NCBI GenBank assembly: GCA_964559835.1
Contig: CAZLJE010000044.1
Span: forward strand, 1-35,165
DNA length: 35,165 nt
Reading direction: 5' to 3'
Source: DAISJI01 sp964559835
Lineage (GTDB): Bacteria; Acidobacteriota; Terriglobia; Terriglobales; Acidobacteriaceae
Under the pieces are notes generated by a model that was not told where the DNA came from, ran no database searches, and worked only from the letters and a program-made list of their open reading frames with translations. Within the stretch, counting starts at the first letter, position 1, and each line of letters starts with the position of its first letter. The position numbers and the translations under genes are program-made. Positions 28,846-35,165 of this stretch are shown here, piece after piece.

Positions 28846-31290
28846 ATGTTTGAACGGTACACGGAAAAAGCCAGGCGAGTGATCTTTTTCGCGCGCTACG
28901 AGGCCAGCCAGTTCGGCTCTCCCTACATCGAGACCGAGCACCTGCTGCTGGGCTTGCTGCGCGAAGACAAGGCGCTGACCAACCGGTTCCTGCGCTCGCA
29001 CGCCTCGGTAGAATCGATCCGGAAACAGATCGAAGGCCACACCACTATCCGGGAGAAGGTGTCGACGTCGGTCGACCTGCCGCTGAGCAACGAGTGCAAG
29101 CGCGTGCTCGCCTACGCGGCGGAAGAAGCCGAACGGCTGTCGCACAAGCACATCGGGACCGAGCACCTGCTTTTGGGCCTGCTGCGCGAAGAGAAGTGCT
29201 TCGCGGCGGAGATCCTGCACGAGCGGGGCCTGCGCCTGACCACCATCCGGGAAGAATTGCAGCGCACCACGCAGGAGAAGCAGCCGCAGCAGCGGTCGCG
29301 CGAAAGTTCTCTGCTGGCTGAGTTCAGCCGCGACCTGACTCAGGCCGCCATGGACAACCAGCTCGATCCGCTGGTCGGACGTGACCAGGAACTGGAGCGC
29401 GTCGTACAGATCCTGTGCCGCCGCACCAAGAACAATCCGGTGCTGATCGGCGAACCCGGCGTGGGCAAGACCGCCATCGTCGAGGGACTGGCGCAGCGTA
29501 TCGCCGATGGCGAAGTTCCGTCCTTCCTGTCGGACAAGCGGATCCTGGCGCTGGACCTCTCGCTGATCGTCGCCGGCACGAAATACCGCGGCCAGTTCGA
29601 AGAGCGCTTGAAGACGATCATGAAGGAATTGATGGAGTCGCAGAACGCCATCATCTTCATCGACGAGTTGCATACGCTCGTGGGCGCGGGTTCGGCCGAA
29701 GGCTCGCTCGATGCGGCCAACATCCTGAAGCCCGCGCTGTCGCGCGGCGAGCTGCAGTGCATCGGCGCGACCACCCCGGGCGAATACCGCAAGTCGATCG
29801 AGAAGGACCGGTCGCTGGAGCGGCGCTTCCAGTCGGTCAAGGTTCCTCCCCCGGACGAGACCGACGCGGTCAAGATCCTCAACGGGATCAAAGACCGCTA
29901 CGAGAAGTTCCACGCGGTCACGTACACGGACGAGGCGATCGGGTTCGCGGTGTCGCATTCGAACCGCTACATCCCGGATCGCTTCCTTCCGGACAAGGCG
30001 ATCGACCTTCTCGACGAAGCGGGTGCGCGCGTGAAGCTGCGCCAGACGTCGCTTCCCGAAGAGATCACCGAGGTCCAGAAGCGGATCAAGTTCATCGTCC
30101 ACCGGATGGAGAACGCCATCGCGAACCACGAGTTCGAGAAGGCGCGCTTCTACTCGGACGAAGAACGCAAGGAGCGCGAGAACCTGCGCGGATTGCGCGA
30201 GAAGTATCACCTCGATGAATCGAGCACCGGCGTAGTCGGGCGTGAGGACATCGAAGACGTGGTGTCGCGCTGGACCGGCGTGCCGATCACGTCGATCAAG
30301 GAAGAGGAATCGCAGAAGCTGCTGCGCATTGAGGAAGAGCTGCACAAGCGGGTCATCTCGCAGGAGGCATCGATCTCGGCGTTGGCCCGGGCGATTCGCC
30401 GCAGCCGCGCGGGCTTGAAGTCGCCGAACCGTCCCATCGGCTCGTTCCTGTTCCTGGGGCCGACGGGCGTCGGCAAGACGGAAGTCGCGCGTACCCTGGC
30501 GCAGTTCATGTTCGGGACGGAGAAGGCGCTAGTCCGCTTCGATATGTCGGAATTCATGGAGAAGCATTCGGTCAGCAAACTGATCGGTTCGCCTCCGGGA
30601 TATGTCGGCTACGAAGAGGGCGGTCAGTTGACCGAGCGCGTGAAGCGCGCCCCGTATTCGGTGGTGCTGCTGGATGAGATCGAGAAGGCGCACCCGGATG
30701 TGTTCAACATCCTGTTGCAGGTCTTCGAAGACGGCCAGCTCACCGACGGCCTGGGCAACACGGTCGACTTCAAGAACGCGATCATCATCATGACGTCGAA
30801 CATCGGCGCCCGTCACCTACAGAAGAAGAAGGGACTGGGCTTCGAAGCGGTGAGCGAGGAAGCCACGTCGAAGACGGTCGAGGATTTGGTGAAGGGCGAG
30901 GTGAAGCGCACCTTCAACCCCGAGTTCTTGAACCGCCTGGACGAAGTCATCATCTTCAACTCGCTTACCGAGAACGACCTGATCGCGATCGTCGAGTTGA
31001 TGGTCAACCAGTTGAACGCCAACCTGGCGCAGAAGGCGATCACCGTCACGGTGAACGAAGATGCGCGCAAGTGGATCCTGGCAAAGACGCTGGTGGACCG
31101 CAGCTACGGTGCGCGTCCGTTGCGCCGGGCCTTGCAGAAGTACATCGAGGACCCGCTCAGCGAGGCGCTCATCCAGGGGTCGATCAACACCCGGCCCGCG
31201 TTCCTGGAGGTCTATCTCGACGGCGACAAGCTGTTCTACCGGCAGGTCGGCGAAGAGAAGCAGGAAGGCGTACTGCTGTACTCGAACTAG
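28846..31290 (+). CDS. clpC: ATP-dependent protease unfoldase ClpC
   Basis: An 814-residue Hsp100 AAA+ unfoldase that feeds substrates to ClpP. Order: two Clp N-repeats (about 1-150, each with TEHLLLGLLREEK), first AAA+ domain (Walker A GEPGVGKT near 205, Walker B IIFIDELHT), a UVR domain near 408-445 (EVQKRIKFIVHRMENAIANHEFEKARFYSDEE) that identifies ClpC and not ClpA/ClpB, then the second AAA+ domain (GPTGVGKTE near 544, VVLLDEIEKAHPD). The GLGF loop near 664 matches the IGF/LGF ClpP-docking loop. A GGAGAGAG site is 6 nt upstream. No clpP, mcsA or mcsB is adjacent. It ends on a heptad array fused to a perfect terminator. Confidence 0.95.
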   Translation: MFERYTEKARRVIFFARYEASQFGSPYIETEHLLLGLLREDKALTNRFLRSHASVESIRKQIEGHTTIREKVSTSVDLPLSNECKRVLAYAAEEAERLSHKHIGTEHLLLGLLREEKCFAAEILHERGLRLTTIREELQRTTQEKQPQQRSRESSLLAEFSRDLTQAAMDNQLDPLVGRDQELERVVQILCRRTKNNPVLIGEPGVGKTAIVEGLAQRIADGEVPSFLSDKRILALDLSLIVAGTKYRGQFEERLKTIMKELMESQNAIIFIDELHTLVGAGSAEGSLDAANILKPALSRGELQCIGATTPGEYRKSIEKDRSLERRFQSVKVPPPDETDAVKILNGIKDRYEKFHAVTYTDEAIGFAVSHSNRYIPDRFLPDKAIDLLDEAGARVKLRQTSLPEEITEVQKRIKFIVHRMENAIANHEFEKARFYSDEERKERENLRGLREKYHLDESSTGVVGREDIEDVVSRWTGVPITSIKEEESQKLLRIEEELHKRVISQEASISALARAIRRSRAGLKSPNRPIGSFLFLGPTGVGKTEVARTLAQFMFGTEKALVRFDMSEFMEKHSVSKLIGSPPGYVGYEEGGQLTERVKRAPYSVVLLDEIEKAHPDVFNILLQVFEDGQLTDGLGNTVDFKNAIIIMTSNIGARHLQKKKGLGFEAVSEEATSKTVEDLVKGEVKRTFNPEFLNRLDEVIIFNSLTENDLIAIVELMVNQLNANLAQKAITVTVNEDARKWILAKTLVDRSYGARPLRRALQKYIEDPLSEALIQGSINTRPAFLEVYLDGDKLFYRQVGEEKQEGVLLYSN

Positions 31291-31291
31291 C

Positions 31292-31319
31292 CTTCAGGCA
31301 TCAGCATTCAGCCATCAGC
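31292..31319. repeat. Heptanucleotide array (CATCAGC type) leading into the clpC terminator
   Basis: Four 7-bp units: CTTCAGG, CATCAGC, ATTCAGC and CATCAGC. It begins one base after the clpC stop; the last unit lies within the 5' arm of the terminator stem. Confidence 0.85.
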
Positions 31320-31349
31320 CACCGAGAGATCGGTGGCTGATTTGTTTTT
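31314..31349 (+). terminator. Intrinsic terminator of clpC
   Basis: ATCAGCCACCGA (31314-31325) pairs perfectly with TCGGTGGCTGAT (31330-31341) around a GAGA loop, followed by TTGTTTTT. The 12-bp stem and T-tract give a textbook terminator 23 nt after the stop codon. Confidence 0.95.
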
Positions 31350-31421
31350 GCGTATTGCCCGAAGCACTCCTTGAAGGATTGGGGGTCTGATCGTGCGGAC
31401 AACCATCAGCGGTGGGCGAAT

Positions 31422-31604
31422 TCATCCGCTGAAGTTCTTATCGATGTTCCGCAGTGCCTGTCTCAATCCTCGGTCGCGAATCTGGCGCAGCGCCCGGTTT
31501 ACGGTTGCCTGCGTCATGGGCGACACTTTCTCCAATGGGATGGCCACGGCCCACTGCCCCTGCCTAACTATTTTGATCTTCAGGTACTGATCCTTTTTCT
31601 GCAT
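31422..31604 (-). CDS. 60-residue basic protein, small gene
   Basis: A small minus-strand gene between clpC and the M14 peptidase. The product is basic (about 14 Lys/Arg against 5 acidic) and helix-prone in the second half (TQATVNRALRQIRDRGLRQALRNIDKNF). I do not recognise a family; nucleic-acid binding is possible but unproven. Support for reality: an ATG at 31604 preceded by AGGAGTG at 5 nt, an intact frame, and placement in a gap that is otherwise empty. A GTG at 31613 would add three residues but overlaps the ribosome site. Confidence 0.5.
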   Translation of the reverse strand: MQKKDQYLKIKIVRQGQWAVAIPLEKVSPMTQATVNRALRQIRDRGLRQALRNIDKNFSG

Positions 31605-31745
31605 GCCGGGCACTCCTGTTTAAATCGTAGCACTTTTGCACTCCTGATCCGCGTTGATCCTGCGGCTGGTTGTGTAGCTCCTAACAGCGCCGGCTTGCGC
31701 TGCGGGCTACAATGTCCGGCTTCTACTTACGCCGGAGAAACCGAC

Positions 31746-34280
31746 ATGAAACCTCGCGCGCTCGTGCTGGCGCTGTTGCTCGTTGTTTGTTCGCTGACAG
31801 CTGTCGCCGCTGACACCATCCCCACACCCTCGCAATTTCTTGGCTTCCAGGTTGGCGCCGACCGTCAGCTCGCCGACTATCACCAGATCGTCAGCTACTT
31901 CAACGAATTGGCAAAGCGCTCGGGCAGGATCCAAATCGAGAACCTTGGGAAGACGACTGAGGGGAACGACTTGATCCTGGCGGCGATCTCCAGCGAGGCG
32001 AACCTGAAGAACAAGAAGCGCTATCAGGAGATCGCGCGTAAGCTGCCCGACCCGCGCGGGCTTTCGCAAAAGCAGATCGACGAGCTGGCGCACGAGGGCA
32101 AGGCGATCCTGATCATCACGTGCAATATCCATTCGACCGAGATCGGCTCCAGCCAGATGGCTATGGAGTGGGCGCACGCGCTGGTCACGTCGGACGATCC
32201 GGCGATCGTGCAGCGGCTGAACAACGTCATCCTGTTGCTGGTGCCGTCCCTCAATCCCGACGGCGAGATCATGGAGACGGAGTGGTATCGCAAGAACCTG
32301 GGCACCAAGTACGAGGGCTCGCGTATGCCGTGGCTCTATCACAAGTATGTCGGCCACGACGACAATCGCGACTGGTACATGCTGACGCAGAAGGAATCGC
32401 AGGTGCTGACCAGGGCCGTATACCACGAGTGGTTCCCGCAGGTCTGGCTCGACGAGCACCAGATGGGTTCCACCGGACCGCGCATCTTCACGCCACCCTA
32501 TGCCGATCCCGTCGCCAAGAACATCCATCCGATGGTCTTCCGCGGCACGAACCTGATCGGTACGACCATGGCGTACCGGCTCGAAGAGCAGAAGAAGAGC
32601 GGCGTCATCTACGGCGCGATGTACGACGCGTACTGGCCCGGCGGAACGAAGAACACGGCGTGGTTCAAGAACGTCGTCGGCCTGCTGACGGAAGTGGCGA
32701 GCGCGAAGCTGGCGACGCCGATCACGGTCTCGCCGACGGAACTCACCGGCGCCAGCAAGGGCCTGGTCGACTACGTCCAGACAACCAATTACCTGAACCC
32801 GTGGCCAGGCGGCGTGTGGCGTCTGCGCGACATCATGGATTACGAGCGCATCGTCAGCGACGCCATACTCGAGTCGGTCAGCGACCACGCCTTCGACTTC
32901 CAGCGCAATGAAGCGATGATGGCATTGGATGCCGTCAAAGCGGGCGCGCAGGACGCCTACCGCGTCCCGAAGGACCAGCGCGACCGTACGGCCGCCATGC
33001 GTCTGGTGCAACTCATGCGCGACCACGGGGTCGAGATATTCGCGAGCAAAGACGCGTACTGGCTGCCGCTTGACCAGCCGTACGGAAAGTTCGTCGACGA
33101 GATGTTGGCGCCGACGCACTATCCGAAGGTCAAGGCCGTGCAGGGGCCGAACATCATCGCACCCTATGACGTGGCGGCGTGGTCCTTGCCGCTGATGATG
33201 GGTGTTACAGCCACAAAAACACCCGCCACCGCCGACGAGCGCAAAGCCAACTGGCATTCGCTCGCCGACACCGACTTTCCGCAGGGTGGCGCTACGGGCA
33301 GCGGCAGCCTTTACGCGCTCCGCCATGACGAGAACAGCGCGTTCAAGCTGGTGAATGCCACGCTGAAAGCGAACGGCAAAGTCAGTGTCGCGAGCAAACC
33401 GTTTGCGAATTACCCGGCCGGGACGTTCCTGATCGAGTCGCCGGAAGCGGCGGCGATGGCGAAGAAGTACCAGCTCACACTCACCGCCGTCCCGCAGCTT
33501 CCCGAGGGCGCGACGGCGATGAAAGCCTTGCGCGTCGGCCTGTTGAAGCCGTGGACGGCACAGCTCGACGAGGGCTGGACGCGCTTCCTGCTCGAGCAGT
33601 ACGGATTCGATCCGAAGTCGCTCGACAACAAGGCCGTCCGTGCCGGGAACCTGAAGAGCAGCTTTGACGTGATCGTCATTCCCGACATGCCGAAGGACTC
33701 GATCGTCGAGGGGCGGCCCAGCCAGCGCGGCGACGGAGCAATGCGCTACTTCGTCGATCTCCCGCCCGAGTACGCCGGCGGCATCGGTAACGAAGGCGTT
33801 AGCGCGTTGAAGAAGTTCGTGGACGAGGGCGGGACCATCGTGTCCTGGGGCGCGGGCGGCGACCTGCTGGCGGACGACTTCAACATCCCGGTGGTGAACG
33901 AACTGCGAACGGCGAAGCCGGAGGAGTTCCTCTGCCCCGGGTCGCTGCTGAAGATCGAACTCGACAACTCGCACCCGGTGAATTGGGGCATGCCGAGCGA
34001 TACCGCCGCGTTCGTCGATCGCGGCATCGCCTACCGCACCACGATCCCGGGCGCGGAGATGGACCGCACTGTTCTCGCCTGGTATCCGGCCGACGCCGAG
34101 GACATCCTGCTGTCCGGCTGGATCCGCGGCGCCGATCGCTTGCAGCGTAAAGCTGCGGCGGTAGCGTTCACGCGCGGCAAGGGGAAGCTGGTGATGATCG
34201 GCTTCCGCCCGCAGTTCCGTGCCCAGACCGAGGCGACGTACAAAATGGTGTTCAACGCGATCTACTGGGGAGGAATGTAG
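31746..34280 (+). CDS. Exported M14-family zinc metallopeptidase with C-terminal GATase-like domain
   Basis: An 844-residue secreted peptidase. Signal peptide: ALVLALLLVVCSLTAVAA (cleavage near 22). The M14 domain spans about 30-330: zinc ligands H129 and E132 in CNIHSTEIG (HXXE), third ligand probably H238 in LDEHQMGSTG, and the substrate-binding NPDGEIMETEWYRKN near 170-184. HDDNRDWY near 204-211 is also conserved in this group. The C-terminal 300 residues include a class I glutamine-amidotransferase-like fold (LRVGLLKPWTAQLDEGWTRFLLEQYG, FDVIVIPDMP, LKKFVDEGGTIVSWG). This long M14 form is common in Acidobacteria and Bacteroidetes. The start ATG 31746 follows GGAG at 8 nt; an upstream open frame from 31371 runs through the small gene and is rejected. 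Confidence 0.85.
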   Translation: MKPRALVLALLLVVCSLTAVAADTIPTPSQFLGFQVGADRQLADYHQIVSYFNELAKRSGRIQIENLGKTTEGNDLILAAISSEANLKNKKRYQEIARKLPDPRGLSQKQIDELAHEGKAILIITCNIHSTEIGSSQMAMEWAHALVTSDDPAIVQRLNNVILLLVPSLNPDGEIMETEWYRKNLGTKYEGSRMPWLYHKYVGHDDNRDWYMLTQKESQVLTRAVYHEWFPQVWLDEHQMGSTGPRIFTPPYADPVAKNIHPMVFRGTNLIGTTMAYRLEEQKKSGVIYGAMYDAYWPGGTKNTAWFKNVVGLLTEVASAKLATPITVSPTELTGASKGLVDYVQTTNYLNPWPGGVWRLRDIMDYERIVSDAILESVSDHAFDFQRNEAMMALDAVKAGAQDAYRVPKDQRDRTAAMRLVQLMRDHGVEIFASKDAYWLPLDQPYGKFVDEMLAPTHYPKVKAVQGPNIIAPYDVAAWSLPLMMGVTATKTPATADERKANWHSLADTDFPQGGATGSGSLYALRHDENSAFKLVNATLKANGKVSVASKPFANYPAGTFLIESPEAAAMAKKYQLTLTAVPQLPEGATAMKALRVGLLKPWTAQLDEGWTRFLLEQYGFDPKSLDNKAVRAGNLKSSFDVIVIPDMPKDSIVEGRPSQRGDGAMRYFVDLPPEYAGGIGNEGVSALKKFVDEGGTIVSWGAGGDLLADDFNIPVVNELRTAKPEEFLCPGSLLKIELDNSHPVNWGMPSDTAAFVDRGIAYRTTIPGAEMDRTVLAWYPADAEDILLSGWIRGADRLQRKAAAVAFTRGKGKLVMIGFRPQFRAQTEATYKMVFNAIYWGGM

Positions 34281-34413
34281 GACGGCTTTGGGCGTTGGGG
34301 TCTTGAGCCCGGTGTTTACCGTAGCGGTATAGTCGCGGGAGTTAGTAACTGCTAGTTTTTTCTGCGGCTCTTTGGAATCAATGAGTTCTGCCTGGGTTAC
34401 TTGGGAAAAAACG

Positions 34414-34441
34414 GTTGTAAGTTGTACGTTGAAAGTTACAA
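34414..34441. repeat. Heptanucleotide array (GTTGTAA type)
   Basis: Four 7-bp units: GTTGTAA, GTTGTAC, GTTGAAA and GTTACAA, 133 nt after the peptidase stop codon. Confidence 0.85.
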
Positions 34442-34559
34442 GGTGGTAAACGGAGGGGGTGGCCCCCCTGGGATCTCGGAGGTAAATCGCCGGGTTGAAA
34501 GGAGTTACTTGTAAAATCGCCGCCGGTAACGAGTTACGGGCCAACATGGGGAGCTTGCG

Positions 34560-34588
34560 GACATGAGGGACACCACTCCCTCGATGTC
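34560..34588. other. Strong hairpin in the gene-free region
   Basis: GACAT (34560-34564) and GAGGGA (34565-34570) pair with TCCCTC (34577-34582) and ATGTC (34584-34588). The 11-bp stem has one bulged G and a 6-nt loop CACCAC. No U-tract follows on either strand. Confidence 0.55.
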
Positions 34589-34623
34589 ACGAGGAGAGTT
34601 TAGAGGAAAGGGGCGGGCTTGTA

Positions 34624-34639
34624 TGTGACGTGGGTCACA
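34624..34639. promoter_or_regulatory. Perfect CRP-type box
   Basis: TGTGACGTGGGTCACA matches TGTGA-N6-TCACA at all ten defined positions. Reading left, a TAAACT at 34597-34602 lies about 32 bp from the box centre, the spacing of a class II CRP-dependent promoter. The Crp/Fnr protein encoded at 21662 has a recognition helix suited to such a site. Confidence 0.6.
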
Positions 34640-34656
34640 GATCAGCGCGACAAGAC

Positions 34657-34691
34657 ATTTTCGATTTTCGATTTCTGATTTCTGATTGAAG
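34657..34691. repeat. Heptanucleotide array (ATTTTCG/ATTTCTG type)
   Basis: Five 7-bp units: ATTTTCG twice, ATTTCTG twice, then ATTGAAG. It is the longer sister of the array at 15727-15747, with the same first and last units. Confidence 0.9.
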
Positions 34692-34830
34692 AACAGCCCC
34701 GGGATGAGATGTGCGCCTTGCCCACGGCCCTTGCTCTCCCTTCTCGCTCAGCGAGCGGCGCGCTCGCGACGTTGTCCACATCGTTGACGCCCGCTTCATA
34801 CCGGCCCGCGGCGCGTGCCAGCCAATAAAA

Positions 34831-35165
34831 TCACTTCACCGTGTCATTGATGATGCGCAGCGGACTGAGCGGACCTAGCGGGATATAGTCAAAGGCCATC
34901 AAACCGGCCTGCCCCAGCGGGAATTTCTCCAAAATGTTTTTCGCCTCTTCGGGTGTGCTTGCGTTGACGATGAAAACCACACCTTTGCCGTCGGTCCGGA
35001 AATACCACTGGTCTATCTTGCCCGCGAGATAAGCATTCACCGTGTCATGCACTTCGTGCGGCATGATCTGGGCGCGCTGGGCGGGTGTCATGGGCGTGCC
35101 CATGAAATGGGAGATCGCCAGGATCTTCGTGGTGGGCACAGGCGGCAGCGGGTTCTGCGCTGAAG
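34831..35165 (-). CDS. Small alpha-beta-barrel-like exported protein, 5' end beyond the window
   Basis: At least 111 codons are visible and the frame stays open to the window edge, so the start is missing. The first visible residues, SAQNPLPPVPTTKIL, look like the end of a signal peptide with cleavage before QN, so the GTG at 35139 is not the true start. The body (AISHFMGTPMTPAQRAQIMPHEV, then WYFRTDGKGVVFIVNASTPEEAKNILEKFPLGQAGLMAFDYIPLGPL) has the shape of YciI/muconolactone-isomerase-like dimeric alpha-beta barrels: a strand, helix, strand, helix order with a xVFIVxAxTPEEA segment. The function is unknown. The 3' end faces the gene-free region. Confidence 0.6.
   Translation of the reverse strand, partial: SAQNPLPPVPTTKILAISHFMGTPMTPAQRAQIMPHEVHDTVNAYLAGKIDQWYFRTDGKGVVFIVNASTPEEAKNILEKFPLGQAGLMAFDYIPLGPLSPLRIINDTVK

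Larger units (their letters stand above)
34281..34830. other. 550-bp gene-free region between two convergent gene ends
   Basis: No convincing gene. It holds two heptad arrays (34414-34441 and 34657-34691), a 6-bp stem of G/C runs at 34454-34469, a strong hairpin at 34560-34588 and a perfect CRP-type box at 34624-34639. As both flanking genes end here, a promoter would have to serve an unannotated transcript. Confidence 0.6.

Noticed and set aside
28705..30345. A 546-codon minus-strand open frame over clpC
   Set aside because: It is antisense to the clpC AAA+ domains, whose motifs are unmistakable.
31707..34547. A 946-codon minus-strand open frame
   Set aside because: It is antisense to the M14 peptidase, which has clear catalytic motifs, a signal peptide and a ribosome site. 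The frame is rich in Arg, His and Val as expected for the shadow of a high-GC gene.

Overview
The window is high-GC bacterial DNA with the hallmarks of an Acidobacteriota chromosome (Terriglobia-like). It has a ~816-residue duplicated orphan permease of the ADOP type, a VWFA-related protein of the kind expanded in Acidobacteria, a large TonB receptor with an N-terminal carboxypeptidase-regulatory-like domain, an S55-peptidase-domain protein, an 844-residue M14 peptidase and a reaction-centre-type cytochrome c. I see no rRNA, tRNA, insertion sequence, phage gene or CRISPR array. This assignment rests on protein families, not on a database match.

Layout. 1-2315: a heptanucleotide tandem array, a secreted two-heme cytochrome c (- strand) and rapZ. 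2445-5411: an arsenic operon arsR-arsM-acr3-arsC behind a near-consensus promoter and an operator-like dyad. 5504-7749: a divergent pair, an RcnR-like metal repressor and a P1B-type ATPase without the usual transmembrane proline motif, sharing an 83-bp gap that holds a G-tract operator. 7772-12848 (- strand): four exported or outer-membrane proteins (short DUF2946-like protein, TonB receptor, Cys/His-rich small protein, Met/His-rich barrel-like protein) that look like one metal-handling unit, copper being the best guess. 13125-18967: ADOP permease, VWFA protein and a divergent S55-domain protein. 19249-22925: gdhA, a small secreted protein, a Crp/Fnr regulator with four FNR-like cysteines and a Cys-rich small protein. 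23087-26407: a secreted beta-propeller protein, an ICMT-like methyltransferase and a DUF1801 protein. 26468-28663: lolC and lolD. 28846-34280: clpC, a 60-codon small gene and the M14 peptidase. 34281-34830: a gene-free stretch with unusual signals. 34831-35165: a secreted protein cut by the window edge.

How it works together. About 10 kb (2.4-12.8 kb) deals with toxic metals: arsenic sensing, methylation, efflux and reduction; a nickel/cobalt-type sensor with a cation ATPase; and an envelope metal cluster. The rest is housekeeping and envelope work.

Most notable. About a dozen short tandem arrays with a strict 7-bp period, in several unrelated unit sequences, lie between genes. Six begin at or within about 10 nt of a stop codon and two run into the 5' arm of a terminator. 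Other leads are the ATPase motif, the metal cluster, a perfect TGTGA-N6-TCACA box between two convergent gene ends, and a dispersed repeat captured in frame inside the propeller gene.
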